From positions 142,905-206,904 of the forward strand of contig CAJUEJ010000001.1 of NCBI GenBank assembly GCA_910585435.1: a stretch of DNA of 64,000 nucleotides. The letters run 5' to 3'. How positions within the stretch are numbered: the first letter of the stretch is position 1; the number at the start of each line of letters is the position of its first letter. A program made the translations under genes and the position numbers. The notes below the pieces were generated by a model. It was not told the origin of the DNA. It ran no database searches and was given only the letters and a program-made list of their open reading frames with translations. This DNA comes from an uncultured Hungatella sp. GTDB taxonomy: Bacteria > Bacillota > Clostridia > Lachnospirales > Lachnospiraceae. This document shows positions 51,201-58,630 of this stretch, one piece after another.

Positions 51201-52884
51201 AAAGCCTGGAGAGGGCGGACAGCTGCCAGGCAAAAAGGTATATCCCTGGGTAGCCAAAACCAGACATTCCACCACAGGCGTGGGTCTGATTTCTCCGCCG
51301 CCTCACCACGATATCTACTCTATTGAGGATTTGGCCCAGTTGATTTACGATTTGAAGAACTCCAACAGGGAGGCGCGGATTTCCGTAAAGCTGGTGTCAG
51401 AGGCAGGGGTGGGAACCGTGGCGGCGGGAGTTGCCAAGGCAGGAGCCCAGGTGATTTTAGTATCCTCCTTTGACGGCGGAACCGGTGCGGCGCCCAGGAA
51501 TTCCATTTATAATGCAGGGCTTCCCTGGGAACTGGGAGTTGCGGAGGCACATCAGACTCTGATTATGAACGGACTGCGGGATAAGGTGATTCTGGAAACA
51601 GACGGGAAACTGATGACAGGCAGGGATGTGGCTATCGCCTGTATGCTGGGGGCAGAGGAATTTGGATTCGCCACGGCGCCTCTTGTTACCATGGGCTGTG
51701 TCATGATGCGTGTCTGCAACCTGGACACCTGTCCGGTGGGAATCGCCACCCAGAATCCGGAGCTTCGGAAGCGGTTTAAAGGAAAGCCGGAGTACGTGGT
51801 GAATTTCATGCATTTTGTGGCCCAGGAGCTGAGGGAGTACATGGCAAAGCTGGGAATCCGCACAGTGGATGAGCTGGTAGGGCGGACGGACCTGCTGAAA
51901 AAGAAGGATAATCTTTCCTCCCCCCGGGCGGCCAGTGTGGATCTGACCAATATTTTAGGCAATCCCTATGTGGGAGTGAAGCTGGCCGGCTACAGCCAGA
52001 AACAGAATTTTGATTTTAAGCTGGAAGAGACCATGGATGAAAGCCTGCTTTTAAAACGGCTTAGGACAGCTCTGGCAAACGGGCAGAAGAAGAGCATCCA
52101 GGTGGATGTGTCCAATGTAAACAGAACCTTTGGAACCATCTTTGGTTCGGAGATCACCAGACAGTATCCGGACGGTCTGGCGGAGGATACGTTTACCGTC
52201 AGCTGTCACGGAAGCGGCGGCCAAAGCTTCGGCGCGTTTATTCCCAAGGGCCTTACTCTGGAGCTGGTGGGGGACAGCAACGATTATTTTGGAAAGGGAT
52301 TGTCCGGCGGCAAGCTTATTGTCTATCCGCCGGCGGGAGTAAAGTTTAAGGCCCAGGACAACATTATTATCGGAAATGTAGCTCTGTACGGAGCCACCAG
52401 CGGCAAGGCGTTCATAAGCGGGGTGGCGGGAGAGCGGTTCTGTGTCCGCAATTCCGGCGCAACAGCGGTGGTGGAAGGCGTGGGAGATCACGGGTGCGAG
52501 TATATGACCGGAGGCCGGGTGGTGGTTTTAGGGCCTACGGGGAAGAATTTTGCGGCAGGCATGAGCGGCGGAATCGCCTATGTGCTGGATGAGAAAAACG
52601 ATTTGTATAAGCGGTTAAATAAGGAACTGGTTTCCGCTTTGGAGGTAACCAACAAATATGATGTGCTGGAATTAAAGGAAATGATTCAGGAGCATGTGGC
52701 TTATACCGGGTCTTTAAGAGGAAAGGAAATCCTGGAGGATTTTGGGACGTATCTGCCTAAATTTAAGAAGATTCTCCCTCATGATTACCGGCGGATGATG
52801 AATACCATCGTGCAGATGGAGGAAAAGGGACTGAGCAGCGAACAGGCACAGATTGAGGCGTTTTATGCCAACACCAGACAGTAA
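48241..52884 (+). CDS. gltB: Glutamate synthase large subunit
   Basis: A 1547-residue glutamate synthase alpha subunit. Class II glutaminase: the nucleophile is likely Cys54 in HDNCGIGAV after a ~53-residue leader, then LEHRAGKDGEGKTGDG. The central domain is followed by the FMN/synthase domain (GEGGESLERL, KPGEGGQLPGKKVYPWVAKT). The 3Fe-4S ligands lie in GCVMMRVCNLDTCPVG, and the C-terminal GXGXG beta-helix ends the protein. It makes glutamate from glutamine and 2-oxoglutarate with GltD. The ATG at 48241 follows AGAGGAGAGATT; an earlier in-frame ATG lies inside the terminator. Confidence 0.97.
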   Translation: MKANRQDWPESRQSRMSREEKKAGGGFCQGQKTTGRQNPPVPGLYDPRFEHDNCGIGAVVNIKGVKTHRTVEQALHIVENLEHRAGKDGEGKTGDGVGIMLQISHKFFQKVTKPLGIELGEEREYGIGTFFFPQDILARNQAMKMFEIIVRKEGLTFLGWREVPTRPELIGEKAVEKMPCILQGFVKKPAQLKKGLEFDRRLYVVRRVFEQSNDNTYVVSLSSRTIVYKGMFLVKELRRFFPDLQDKDYESALATVHSRFSTNTNPSWMRAHPNRIIVHNGEINTIRGNVDKMLAREETMESEFFKSEMHKVLPIINQDGSDSAMLDNALEFMMMSGMELPLAVMIMIPAPWSHDKSMPQEVKDFYHYYSTMMEPWDGPASIVFSDGDLLGAVLDRNGLRPSRYYITDDGYVILASEVGAIDTPQSHVIKKERLRPGKMLLVDTVKGKIIGDEELKMDYASRKPYGEWLDSNLVELKDLSIPNVGVPQLSGKQRARLQKTYGYTYEQYKTMILPMALNGGEPASAMGCDSPLAVLSKTHQPLFNYFKQLFAQVTNPPIDSIREEIVTSTTVYVGEDGNVLEEKAENCKILEVNNPILTCTDLLKIKNMKKEGFKVEVIPITYYKNTSLAKAIDRLFLEVDRAHRAGANIIILSDRDIDENHVPIPSLLAVSALQQHLVTTKKRTSVALILESGEPREVHHFATLLGYGACAINPYLAHESIKYLIETGMLDKDYYAAVEDYNLAVLHGIVKIASKMGISTIQSYQGSQIFEAIGISVEVIDKYFTNTVSRVGGVTLKDIANDVDILHSSAFDPLGLDVDLTLDSVGSHKMRAGQEEHLYNPLTIHLLQEAARTGDYGIFKQYSHALNEEGQTINLRSIIDFKFDEKGGIPMEQVESVESIVRRFKTGAMSYGSISQEAHETLAIAMNRIGGKSNSGEGGESLERLSPEPGKENKCSAIKQVASGRFGVTSRYLVSAKEIQIKMAQGAKPGEGGQLPGKKVYPWVAKTRHSTTGVGLISPPPHHDIYSIEDLAQLIYDLKNSNREARISVKLVSEAGVGTVAAGVAKAGAQVILVSSFDGGTGAAPRNSIYNAGLPWELGVAEAHQTLIMNGLRDKVILETDGKLMTGRDVAIACMLGAEEFGFATAPLVTMGCVMMRVCNLDTCPVGIATQNPELRKRFKGKPEYVVNFMHFVAQELREYMAKLGIRTVDELVGRTDLLKKKDNLSSPRAASVDLTNILGNPYVGVKLAGYSQKQNFDFKLEETMDESLLLKRLRTALANGQKKSIQVDVSNVNRTFGTIFGSEITRQYPDGLAEDTFTVSCHGSGGQSFGAFIPKGLTLELVGDSNDYFGKGLSGGKLIVYPPAGVKFKAQDNIIIGNVALYGATSGKAFISGVAGERFCVRNSGATAVVEGVGDHGCEYMTGGRVVVLGPTGKNFAAGMSGGIAYVLDEKNDLYKRLNKELVSALEVTNKYDVLELKEMIQEHVAYTGSLRGKEILEDFGTYLPKFKKILPHDYRRMMNTIVQMEEKGLSSEQAQIEAFYANTRQ

Positions 52885-52898
52885 GGAGGACAGTGGAC

Positions 52899-54416
52899 AT
52901 GGGTAAGCCAACAGGATTTTTAGAGTATGAAAGAGTTACCGGAAAGGCAAAAAGCCCCAAGGACAGAATCAGGAATTTCTCTGAGTTCCACATCCCCTTA
53001 AGCGAGGCGGAACAGAAGAAGCAGGGGGCCCGGTGTATGGAGTGCGGCGTTCCCTTCTGCCAGTCGGGCATGATGATAAAGGGCATGGTATCCGGCTGCC
53101 CCTTAAACAATCTGATTCCGGAGTGGAATGATCTGGTGTACCACGGCAACTGGAAGCAGGCCTATAACCGGCTGAAAAGAACCAACAGTTTTCCGGAATT
53201 TACCTCCAGAGTCTGCCCGGCGCCCTGTGAGGCGGCCTGCACCTGCGGCCTCAACGGGGATCCGGTCAGCATTCGGGAAAATGAACGGGCAGTCATTGAA
53301 CAGGCTTATGCCTCCGGACAGGCGGGGGCCAGGCCGCCTAAAATCCGTACGGGAAAAAAGGTGGCGGTTATCGGTTCCGGACCGGCGGGGCTGGCGGCTG
53401 CGGACCAGCTGAATAAGAGAGGGCACAGCGTCACGGTGTTTGAGAGGGAAGACCGTATCGGCGGGCTTTTGATGTACGGAATTCCCAATATGAAGCTGGA
53501 AAAATGGGTTATTGACCGGAAGAGAAAGGTGATGGAGGAGGAGGGCGTCTCCTTTGTCACCGGTGCGGATGTGGGAAAGGATTATAAGGCAGGTAAGGTT
53601 TTGAAGGAGTTTGACAGCGTGATTCTGTCCTGCGGCGCTTCCAACCCCCGGGATTTAAAGGTGCCGGGAAGAGAGGCGGAAGGGATTTATTTTGCCGTGG
53701 ACTTTTTAAAATCCACCACCAGAAGCCTTCTGGCCGCTGAAACGGGGGGAGCAGATTTAAAAGCTTCTGTGCTGAAGGAGGGGACTTTTATTTCCGCAAA
53801 GGGAAAGCATGTGGTTGTTATCGGAGGCGGCGACACGGGAAATGACTGTGTGGGAACCGCTATACGCCACGGCTGCGCCTCTGTGACCCAGCTGGAGATG
53901 ATGCCGAAACCGCCCAGGGAGAGGGCCGCAGACAACAGCTGGCCGGAGTGGCCAAGGGTGCTTAAGACGGATTATGGCCAGGAGGAGGCTATCACTGTGT
54001 TCGGCGCAGATCCCAGAATGTATCAGACCACGGTAAAGGAGTTTAAGAAAAATAAGGACGGGAAGGTCTCAAGCGCCGTGGTGGTCCATCTGGAGCCGAA
54101 AAAGGATGAGAAGACAGGAAGGGTGAATATGGTTCCTGTAGAAGGCAGCGAGAAGGAGATTCCGGCGGATCTGGTGCTGATTGCGGCAGGGTTTCTGGGG
54201 AGTCAGAAGTATGTGGCGGATGCTTTTGGAGTGAAATTAAACGCAAGAACCAATGTAGCCACGGAGGATGGAACTTACAGAACCAATGTGGAACATGTGT
54301 TTGCAGCCGGCGACATGCACCGGGGCCAGTCCCTGGTGGTGTGGGCCATCCGGGAAGGAAGGGAGGCTGCAAAAGAAGTAGACAGGGAATTGATGGGGTA
54401 TACGAATCTGATGTAG
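52899..54416 (+). CDS. gltD: Glutamate synthase small subunit
   Basis: A 505-residue FAD/NAD(P)H oxidoreductase. The N-terminal 4Fe-4S cysteines lie in ARCMECGVPFCQSG, GCPLNN and RVCPAPCEAACTCGLNGD. The first dinucleotide fold is VAVIGSGPAGLAAADQL, the second VVVIGGGDTGNDCVGTA, and the C-terminal FAD site GDMHRGQSLVVWAIREGR. It passes NAD(P)H electrons to GltB. ATG 52899 has GGAGGA 9 bp upstream; GTG 52893 is too close to that site. It starts 14 bp after gltB. Confidence 0.97.
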   Translation: MGKPTGFLEYERVTGKAKSPKDRIRNFSEFHIPLSEAEQKKQGARCMECGVPFCQSGMMIKGMVSGCPLNNLIPEWNDLVYHGNWKQAYNRLKRTNSFPEFTSRVCPAPCEAACTCGLNGDPVSIRENERAVIEQAYASGQAGARPPKIRTGKKVAVIGSGPAGLAAADQLNKRGHSVTVFEREDRIGGLLMYGIPNMKLEKWVIDRKRKVMEEEGVSFVTGADVGKDYKAGKVLKEFDSVILSCGASNPRDLKVPGREAEGIYFAVDFLKSTTRSLLAAETGGADLKASVLKEGTFISAKGKHVVVIGGGDTGNDCVGTAIRHGCASVTQLEMMPKPPRERAADNSWPEWPRVLKTDYGQEEAITVFGADPRMYQTTVKEFKKNKDGKVSSAVVVHLEPKKDEKTGRVNMVPVEGSEKEIPADLVLIAAGFLGSQKYVADAFGVKLNARTNVATEDGTYRTNVEHVFAAGDMHRGQSLVVWAIREGREAAKEVDRELMGYTNLM

Positions 54417-54444
54417 GGCATCCATTGCATCTGCGCTTTCTCTT

Positions 54445-54473
54445 GCCAACCTATGGGAAATAGGCTATAGTAA
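54445..54473 (+). promoter_or_regulatory. Sigma-A type promoter for the TRAP-linked two-component genes
   Basis: TTGCCA (54445-54450), a 17-bp spacer and TATAGT (54468-54473). The start site near 54480 argues for the kinase start at 54504 instead of 54486. Confidence 0.6.
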
Positions 54474-54503
54474 AAGCAGAAAACCATGATGGGAAGGGAT
54501 GAT

Positions 54504-55718
54504 ATGGTTCGTAAGCTGAGAGAGCAATGGATGAAGACTTCATTAAGGAAAAAATTGTGGGGGTTTGCGGTCATGCTGGCTCTTGTTATGGGGCTTTCCA
54601 TGGGGTTTAACATAGTGGCAATGAACGTGGTGGTAAGGGATTTTAACCGGATTCTGGAGGACAATTCCCGCTGCTGTGATTTTCAGGAAGCCCTGGAGCT
54701 GGAAATCAGGGACTTTGAAGGCTATATAAGGGAAGGCAGCCAGGCTGGCAGGGAAGCCTGTGAGGCATCCTGTGCCAGGACGGCGGCCTGCCTTTCTGCG
54801 CTGCCCTATGCCTATGAGCAGATTGGCAGCGAGCGCTATGCCAGAACATGGAACGTGATAAACAGCTATGAGAACTACAGCGCCAAGCGGGACAGGGTTC
54901 TCTCCATGGGCCGTGAGGAAGAAGGGTATATCTCAAGCCTTTATGATGTCTATGAGACTCAGAACTATCTCCAGTCCTACGCCAGAAGGCTTGTACAGGC
55001 CACGTTGGAGGAGGGCAACATCCATTATCTGGAAAAGCTGCCGGCAATCTATGGCATACGCCGGGGAGTGCTGGCCTTTTCTGCTTCCGGAACGGCAAAG
55101 CTGGAGGAGGCCTATACCACGGACCAGATGATAGCCAGTTTAAGCAACCTGTTCCGCTATAACTTGAAAACCTCAGATCAGGTGGTGATGCTGGAGAGGG
55201 AGCTTAAAGTGGTGGAGGATTATCTGTTTATCCAGAAAATGCGGTTTGGAGAACGGGTTGCCTATGAATGCAGGACAGAAGTGGATCCGGAGGAAGTGAT
55301 GATACCGGCTTTTACCCTGCAGCCGTTGGTGGAGAATGCCGTGATTCACGGGATTTCCAGGAAAGAGCAGGGGGGCCGTATTTTTCTCAGAGTCTGGCAG
55401 AAGGAAGCGTATGTCATTGTCTCTGTGGCCGATACAGGGGTGGGCATGGCAAAGGAACGGTATGAGGAGCTTTGCCGGAACCTGGAGGAAAGCCGGAGAA
55501 AGGGAAAACGGACGTCAAAAACAGGAATCGGTTTGGGAAATATCTATAAGCGGGTATACACCATGTATAAAAACGGACATGTGAAGATATACAGTACGGA
55601 ACAGAAAGGGTGCGTGGTTCAGATGTGGATTCCCCTGGAAAGGCCGGACGGGACGGATGAATGGCTGTGGAGCGAAGGATTAGGAGGCGGGGCGGATGGT
55701 TCGGATACTGATAGCTGA
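54504..55718 (+). CDS. YesM-type sensor histidine kinase with internal deletion (no phosphoacceptor His region)
   Basis: A 404-residue protein. TM1 (about residues 15-36) and a helical extracellular sensor (about 40-185) are followed by LPAIYGIRRGVLAFS, which looks like the start of TM2. The sequence then jumps to GTAKLEEAYTTDQMIASLSN LFRYN, the stretch that normally follows the PHFLYN phosphoacceptor box. TM2, HAMP and the H-box are absent. The ATPase half is complete: LQPLVENAVIHGI, ADTGVGM and GIGLGNIYKRV. The reading frame is preserved. As written it cannot autophosphorylate in the usual way. GGAAGGGATGAT precedes the start; it overlaps its response regulator by 23 bp. Confidence 0.85.
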   Translation: MVRKLREQWMKTSLRKKLWGFAVMLALVMGLSMGFNIVAMNVVVRDFNRILEDNSRCCDFQEALELEIRDFEGYIREGSQAGREACEASCARTAACLSALPYAYEQIGSERYARTWNVINSYENYSAKRDRVLSMGREEEGYISSLYDVYETQNYLQSYARRLVQATLEEGNIHYLEKLPAIYGIRRGVLAFSASGTAKLEEAYTTDQMIASLSNLFRYNLKTSDQVVMLERELKVVEDYLFIQKMRFGERVAYECRTEVDPEEVMIPAFTLQPLVENAVIHGISRKEQGGRIFLRVWQKEAYVIVSVADTGVGMAKERYEELCRNLEESRRKGKRTSKTGIGLGNIYKRVYTMYKNGHVKIYSTEQKGCVVQMWIPLERPDGTDEWLWSEGLGGGADGSDTDS

Positions 55719-56499
55719 TGACGAGAGGATCGAGAGGACTGTGCTTTACCGGACGCTCCACCGAAATTTAAAGGAACGGTGCGACATTTTCCAGGCGCAG
55801 AACGGGCGGGAGGCTGTGGCGATCCATGAGGAGAAGAAGATACAGATTGCGATTCTGGATATTGAGATGCCGGGAATCAATGGTATCCAGGCGGCGCAGC
55901 TTATCCGGAAAACAGATCCGGACTGCAGCATCATCTTTCTGACGGCCTTTGACGAATTTTCCTATGCCAGGAAAGCCATTACCGTGCGGGCCATGGATTA
56001 TCTTTTGAAGCCTTATGATGAGAAGGAGCTGATGCTTGTCCTGGAGGAGGCTATCCGTCTGACCCAGGAGCGGGAGAGAAAAGCCGGACGGGAGGAAGAG
56101 GGCCCCTGGTTTGGGACGGGGGAAGTTTTATGGCGGCAGGAGGAGGAGACGGAGGATGCCTCCAATGTGCGGGTTGGGAAGGTTGCACAACTGGTCTATC
56201 ACTATATTCAGCAGAATTATATGTATGATATTTCCATGCAGGATATGGCCAGGATTACCAATTATTCGGAGGCGTATTTCTGTAAGCTGTTTAAGCAATG
56301 CTTCAATCAGAATTTTACATCCTATCTGGCCGGATACCGGGTAAAAGAAGCGAAAAAATTATTGGAACAGCCTACGGTCAATATCAAAGACGTGGGGCAG
56401 GCCGTGGGGTATATGGATTCCAATTATTTTGCAAGGGTATTTAAACGGATTACAGGGAAGACGCCTACAGAGTATAGGGCGGATATTTTTTCACAGTAA
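55696..56499 (+). CDS. AraC-type response regulator (YesN family)
   Basis: A 267-residue regulator. The receiver domain starts VRILIADDERIERTVL, the phospho-Asp lies in IAILDIEMPG, and LKPYDEKEL carries the conserved Lys. The C-terminal AraC HTH pair (ISMQDMARITNYSEAYFCKLF and IKDVGQAVGYMDSNYFARVF, ending GKTPTEYR) binds DNA. GGAGGCGGGGCGG precedes the start. It follows the shortened kinase and precedes a TRAP transporter operon, which it probably controls. All key residues are intact, unlike its kinase. Confidence 0.93.
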   Translation: MVRILIADDERIERTVLYRTLHRNLKERCDIFQAQNGREAVAIHEEKKIQIAILDIEMPGINGIQAAQLIRKTDPDCSIIFLTAFDEFSYARKAITVRAMDYLLKPYDEKELMLVLEEAIRLTQERERKAGREEEGPWFGTGEVLWRQEEETEDASNVRVGKVAQLVYHYIQQNYMYDISMQDMARITNYSEAYFCKLFKQCFNQNFTSYLAGYRVKEAKKLLEQPTVNIKDVGQAVGYMDSNYFARVFKRITGKTPTEYRADIFSQ

Positions 56500-56550
56500 C
56501 CCCCATGCCCTTTTCCCGGCACCGCCATGAATGAAAGGGGTTACTGTGAA
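56490..56550. repeat. Inverted repeat at the response-regulator stop codon
   Basis: Perfect 14-bp arms TTCACAGTAACCCC (56490-56503) and GGGGTTACTGTGAA (56537-56550). The stop codon TAA lies inside the left arm. There is no U-run, so it is not a standard terminator. Confidence 0.75.
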
Positions 56551-56818
56551 CCCTCCGGGGGATGCACACAAAATGCTAAAAGCGTGCATTTTGGCGCGTC
56601 GTACGGTCAGCGCAGCAGGTGCGCAGACCTACAGTAAGGATTTGTTCTACCATCATAAACGAGGGGTAAAAGCAGGATTCCTTAATTAAGGAAGGAGTTC
56701 TGTTTTTTTATGCATTTGTTAAAGAAAACAGAGAGATTGCGCCTGAGGTTTGTATGAAGTGAATAAAGAAAAAAGAGGTTTTGGTTAAAATCATCCTAGG
56801 TTTCGCAAAAATTTACTG
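56551..56818. other. Gene-free stretch with further dyads
   Basis: Together with the adjacent repeat this is a ~390-bp gap without a gene. It holds AAAATGC / GCATTTT (around 56570-56592), GGTC-GCGCA / TGCGC-GACC (around 56605-56629) and a 16-bp perfect palindrome TTCCTTAATTAAGGAA (56678-56693) followed by CTGTTTTTTT, which may end the two-component transcript. Confidence 0.6.
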
Positions 56819-56847
56819 TATTCATGGAAATCCTTTTTTTCTATAAT
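56819..56847 (+). promoter_or_regulatory. Promoter for the TRAP transporter operon
   Basis: TATAAT at 56842-56847 with a weak -35 TATTCA (56819-56824) at 17 bp, consistent with an activator-dependent promoter. AAAAGAGGAGGAAATGGATC precedes the start codon. Confidence 0.5.
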
Positions 56848-56888
56848 GAGGGTATCATAAAACCGGTGAAAAGAGGAGGAAATGGATC

Positions 56889-58037
56889 ATGAAAAAGAAA
56901 GTAATCAGCATGGCGCTCTGTGCGGCTATGGTAAGCGCTCTGGCAGGCTGCGGCTTAAAGGCTCCGGACGAGCCGACTACGGCGGCCCAGACTACAGCAG
57001 CCCAGACGGAGGCTCAGGCGCAGACAGAGGCTAAGGCAGAGACAGAGGCCCAGGGGGAGACGAAAGCAGAGGCAGGCAGCGAGGCGGCTCCGACAGGAGC
57101 CTATGACACGGCAAATATGCCGGAGGTAACCCTGATTTATGCGGAGGTGAACCCTTTGGACAGCATTGTGGGACAGATGGCAAGTGATTTTAAGAGCAAG
57201 GTGGAGGAGCTTTCAGACGGCAAAATCACCATTGACGTGCAGGCCAGCGGTGTCCTTGGCTCAGAGAATGACGTGCTGGACGCTATGCTGGGCGGAGGCG
57301 GAACCATTGACATGTCCCGTATTTCCGCATTTGCCCTGACAAGCTATGGCGGACAGAAATCCATGCTGTTGTCCCTGCCATATACGTTTGTAAGCCGTGA
57401 CCACTTCTGGAATTTTGCCAACAGTGATCTGGCCCAGGATTTTTTGATGGAGTCTCAGGAAAACGGCTCTGGGGTGAGAGGGCTTTTCTACGGTGAAGAG
57501 GGCTTCCGCCATTTCTTTACCAAGGATGCCATTACCGGCATTGAGGATTTAAAGGGCATGAAGCTGAGGGTGTCCAATGACCCTGTCATGAACGGGCTGG
57601 TAGAGGGGCTTGGGGCATCTCCTACAGTTGTATCTTTCGGAGAACTGTACTCTTCACTGCAGACCGGTGTGGTGGACGGAGCGGAACAGCCTATCGCCAA
57701 CTACAAATCCAATGCGTTCCAGGAAGTGGCGCCTACTATGATTCTGGACGGGCATACTTTAGGTGCAGTTCAGGTGATTATTACGGATGAGGCATGGGGG
57801 AAATTGACCGAGGATCAGCAGGCAATCCTTATGGAGGCCGGAGCATACGCTTCTGCTCAGAACCGGGCCAATTCCGAGAACAAGGAAAAGGAAGTTCTGG
57901 ATGGCTTAAAGGCGGAGGGGATTAACATCGTGGAAGTAAGCGATATCACTCCGTGGCAGGAGGCTACCAAGAAAGTAATCGAAGAGAATACCAAAGGGTA
58001 TGAGGATCTGTACCAGAGTATCCTGGATCTGCAGTAA
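56889..58037 (+). CDS. TRAP transporter substrate-binding lipoprotein (DctP type)
   Basis: A 382-residue lipoprotein with lipobox LAGCG at about residues 18-22 and a long Ala/Thr/Glu/Gln linker (about 25-72). The DctP fold follows: SDGKITIDVQASGVLG, SLPYTFVSRDHFW, DLKGMKLRVSNDPVMN with the carboxylate-binding Arg, and SLQTGVVDGAEQP. It captures an organic acid and delivers it to the DctQM membrane subunits. First gene of the operon dctP-dctQ-dctM-dctP2. Confidence 0.93.
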   Translation: MKKKVISMALCAAMVSALAGCGLKAPDEPTTAAQTTAAQTEAQAQTEAKAETEAQGETKAEAGSEAAPTGAYDTANMPEVTLIYAEVNPLDSIVGQMASDFKSKVEELSDGKITIDVQASGVLGSENDVLDAMLGGGGTIDMSRISAFALTSYGGQKSMLLSLPYTFVSRDHFWNFANSDLAQDFLMESQENGSGVRGLFYGEEGFRHFFTKDAITGIEDLKGMKLRVSNDPVMNGLVEGLGASPTVVSFGELYSSLQTGVVDGAEQPIANYKSNAFQEVAPTMILDGHTLGAVQVIITDEAWGKLTEDQQAILMEAGAYASAQNRANSENKEKEVLDGLKAEGINIVEVSDITPWQEATKKVIEENTKGYEDLYQSILDLQ

Positions 58038-58102
58038 CTTGTCCGGGCACAGAGAAAGACCATTGCTCTGTGCCCGTTGTGATTATAATAAGGAGGTTTT
58101 CT

Positions 58103-58630
58103 ATGCCAGAGATTTTTAAAACCATTGATAAAATAAAACCGGCATATGATTATACGTACAAGGTGGTTTTGACTGTCTGCAAGCTGCTTCTGATTGTGGA
58201 CATTCTGATTACCACCATGGCGGTGGCAGGCCGCTACGTTGCGTTTATTCCCGACCCGGCCTGGAGTGAGGAAGTGGTGCTGACCTGCATGTCCTACATG
58301 GCGGTGCTTGCCGCTGCCCTTGCCATCCGAAAGGGAACCCATATCCGCATGACGGCCCTGGACCCCTTTCTTCCAAAGGGACTGGTGAAGTTTTTGGATA
58401 TTCTGGCGGATTTGGCGGTTCTGGCGTTGGCTCTGATTATGATTGTGGTGGGATGGCGGTATGCCGTAGGCCTGGGGGCAAAAGGCACCTATGTAAGCAT
58501 GCCCAAGGTATCCAGGTTCTGGATGTATTTTCCGGTTCCTTTAGCAGGCGTTGCCATGTTGATTTTTGAGCTGGAAGCAGTATATAATCATATAAAAGGA
58601 TTTTTTGTAAAGGAGGAGGTGCAGGTATGA
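58103..58630 (+). CDS. TRAP transporter small permease (DctQ type)
   Basis: A 175-residue protein with four predicted transmembrane helices, and the family stretches VAGRYVAFIPDPAWSEEVV, RKGTHIRMTALDPF and a C-terminal WMYFPVPLAGVAMLIFELEA. It forms the membrane complex with DctM. The ATG at 58103 follows AAGGAGGTTTTCT. It overlaps the dctM start by 4 bp (ATGA). Confidence 0.92.
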   Translation: MPEIFKTIDKIKPAYDYTYKVVLTVCKLLLIVDILITTMAVAGRYVAFIPDPAWSEEVVLTCMSYMAVLAAALAIRKGTHIRMTALDPFLPKGLVKFLDILADLAVLALALIMIVVGWRYAVGLGAKGTYVSMPKVSRFWMYFPVPLAGVAMLIFELEAVYNHIKGFFVKEEVQV

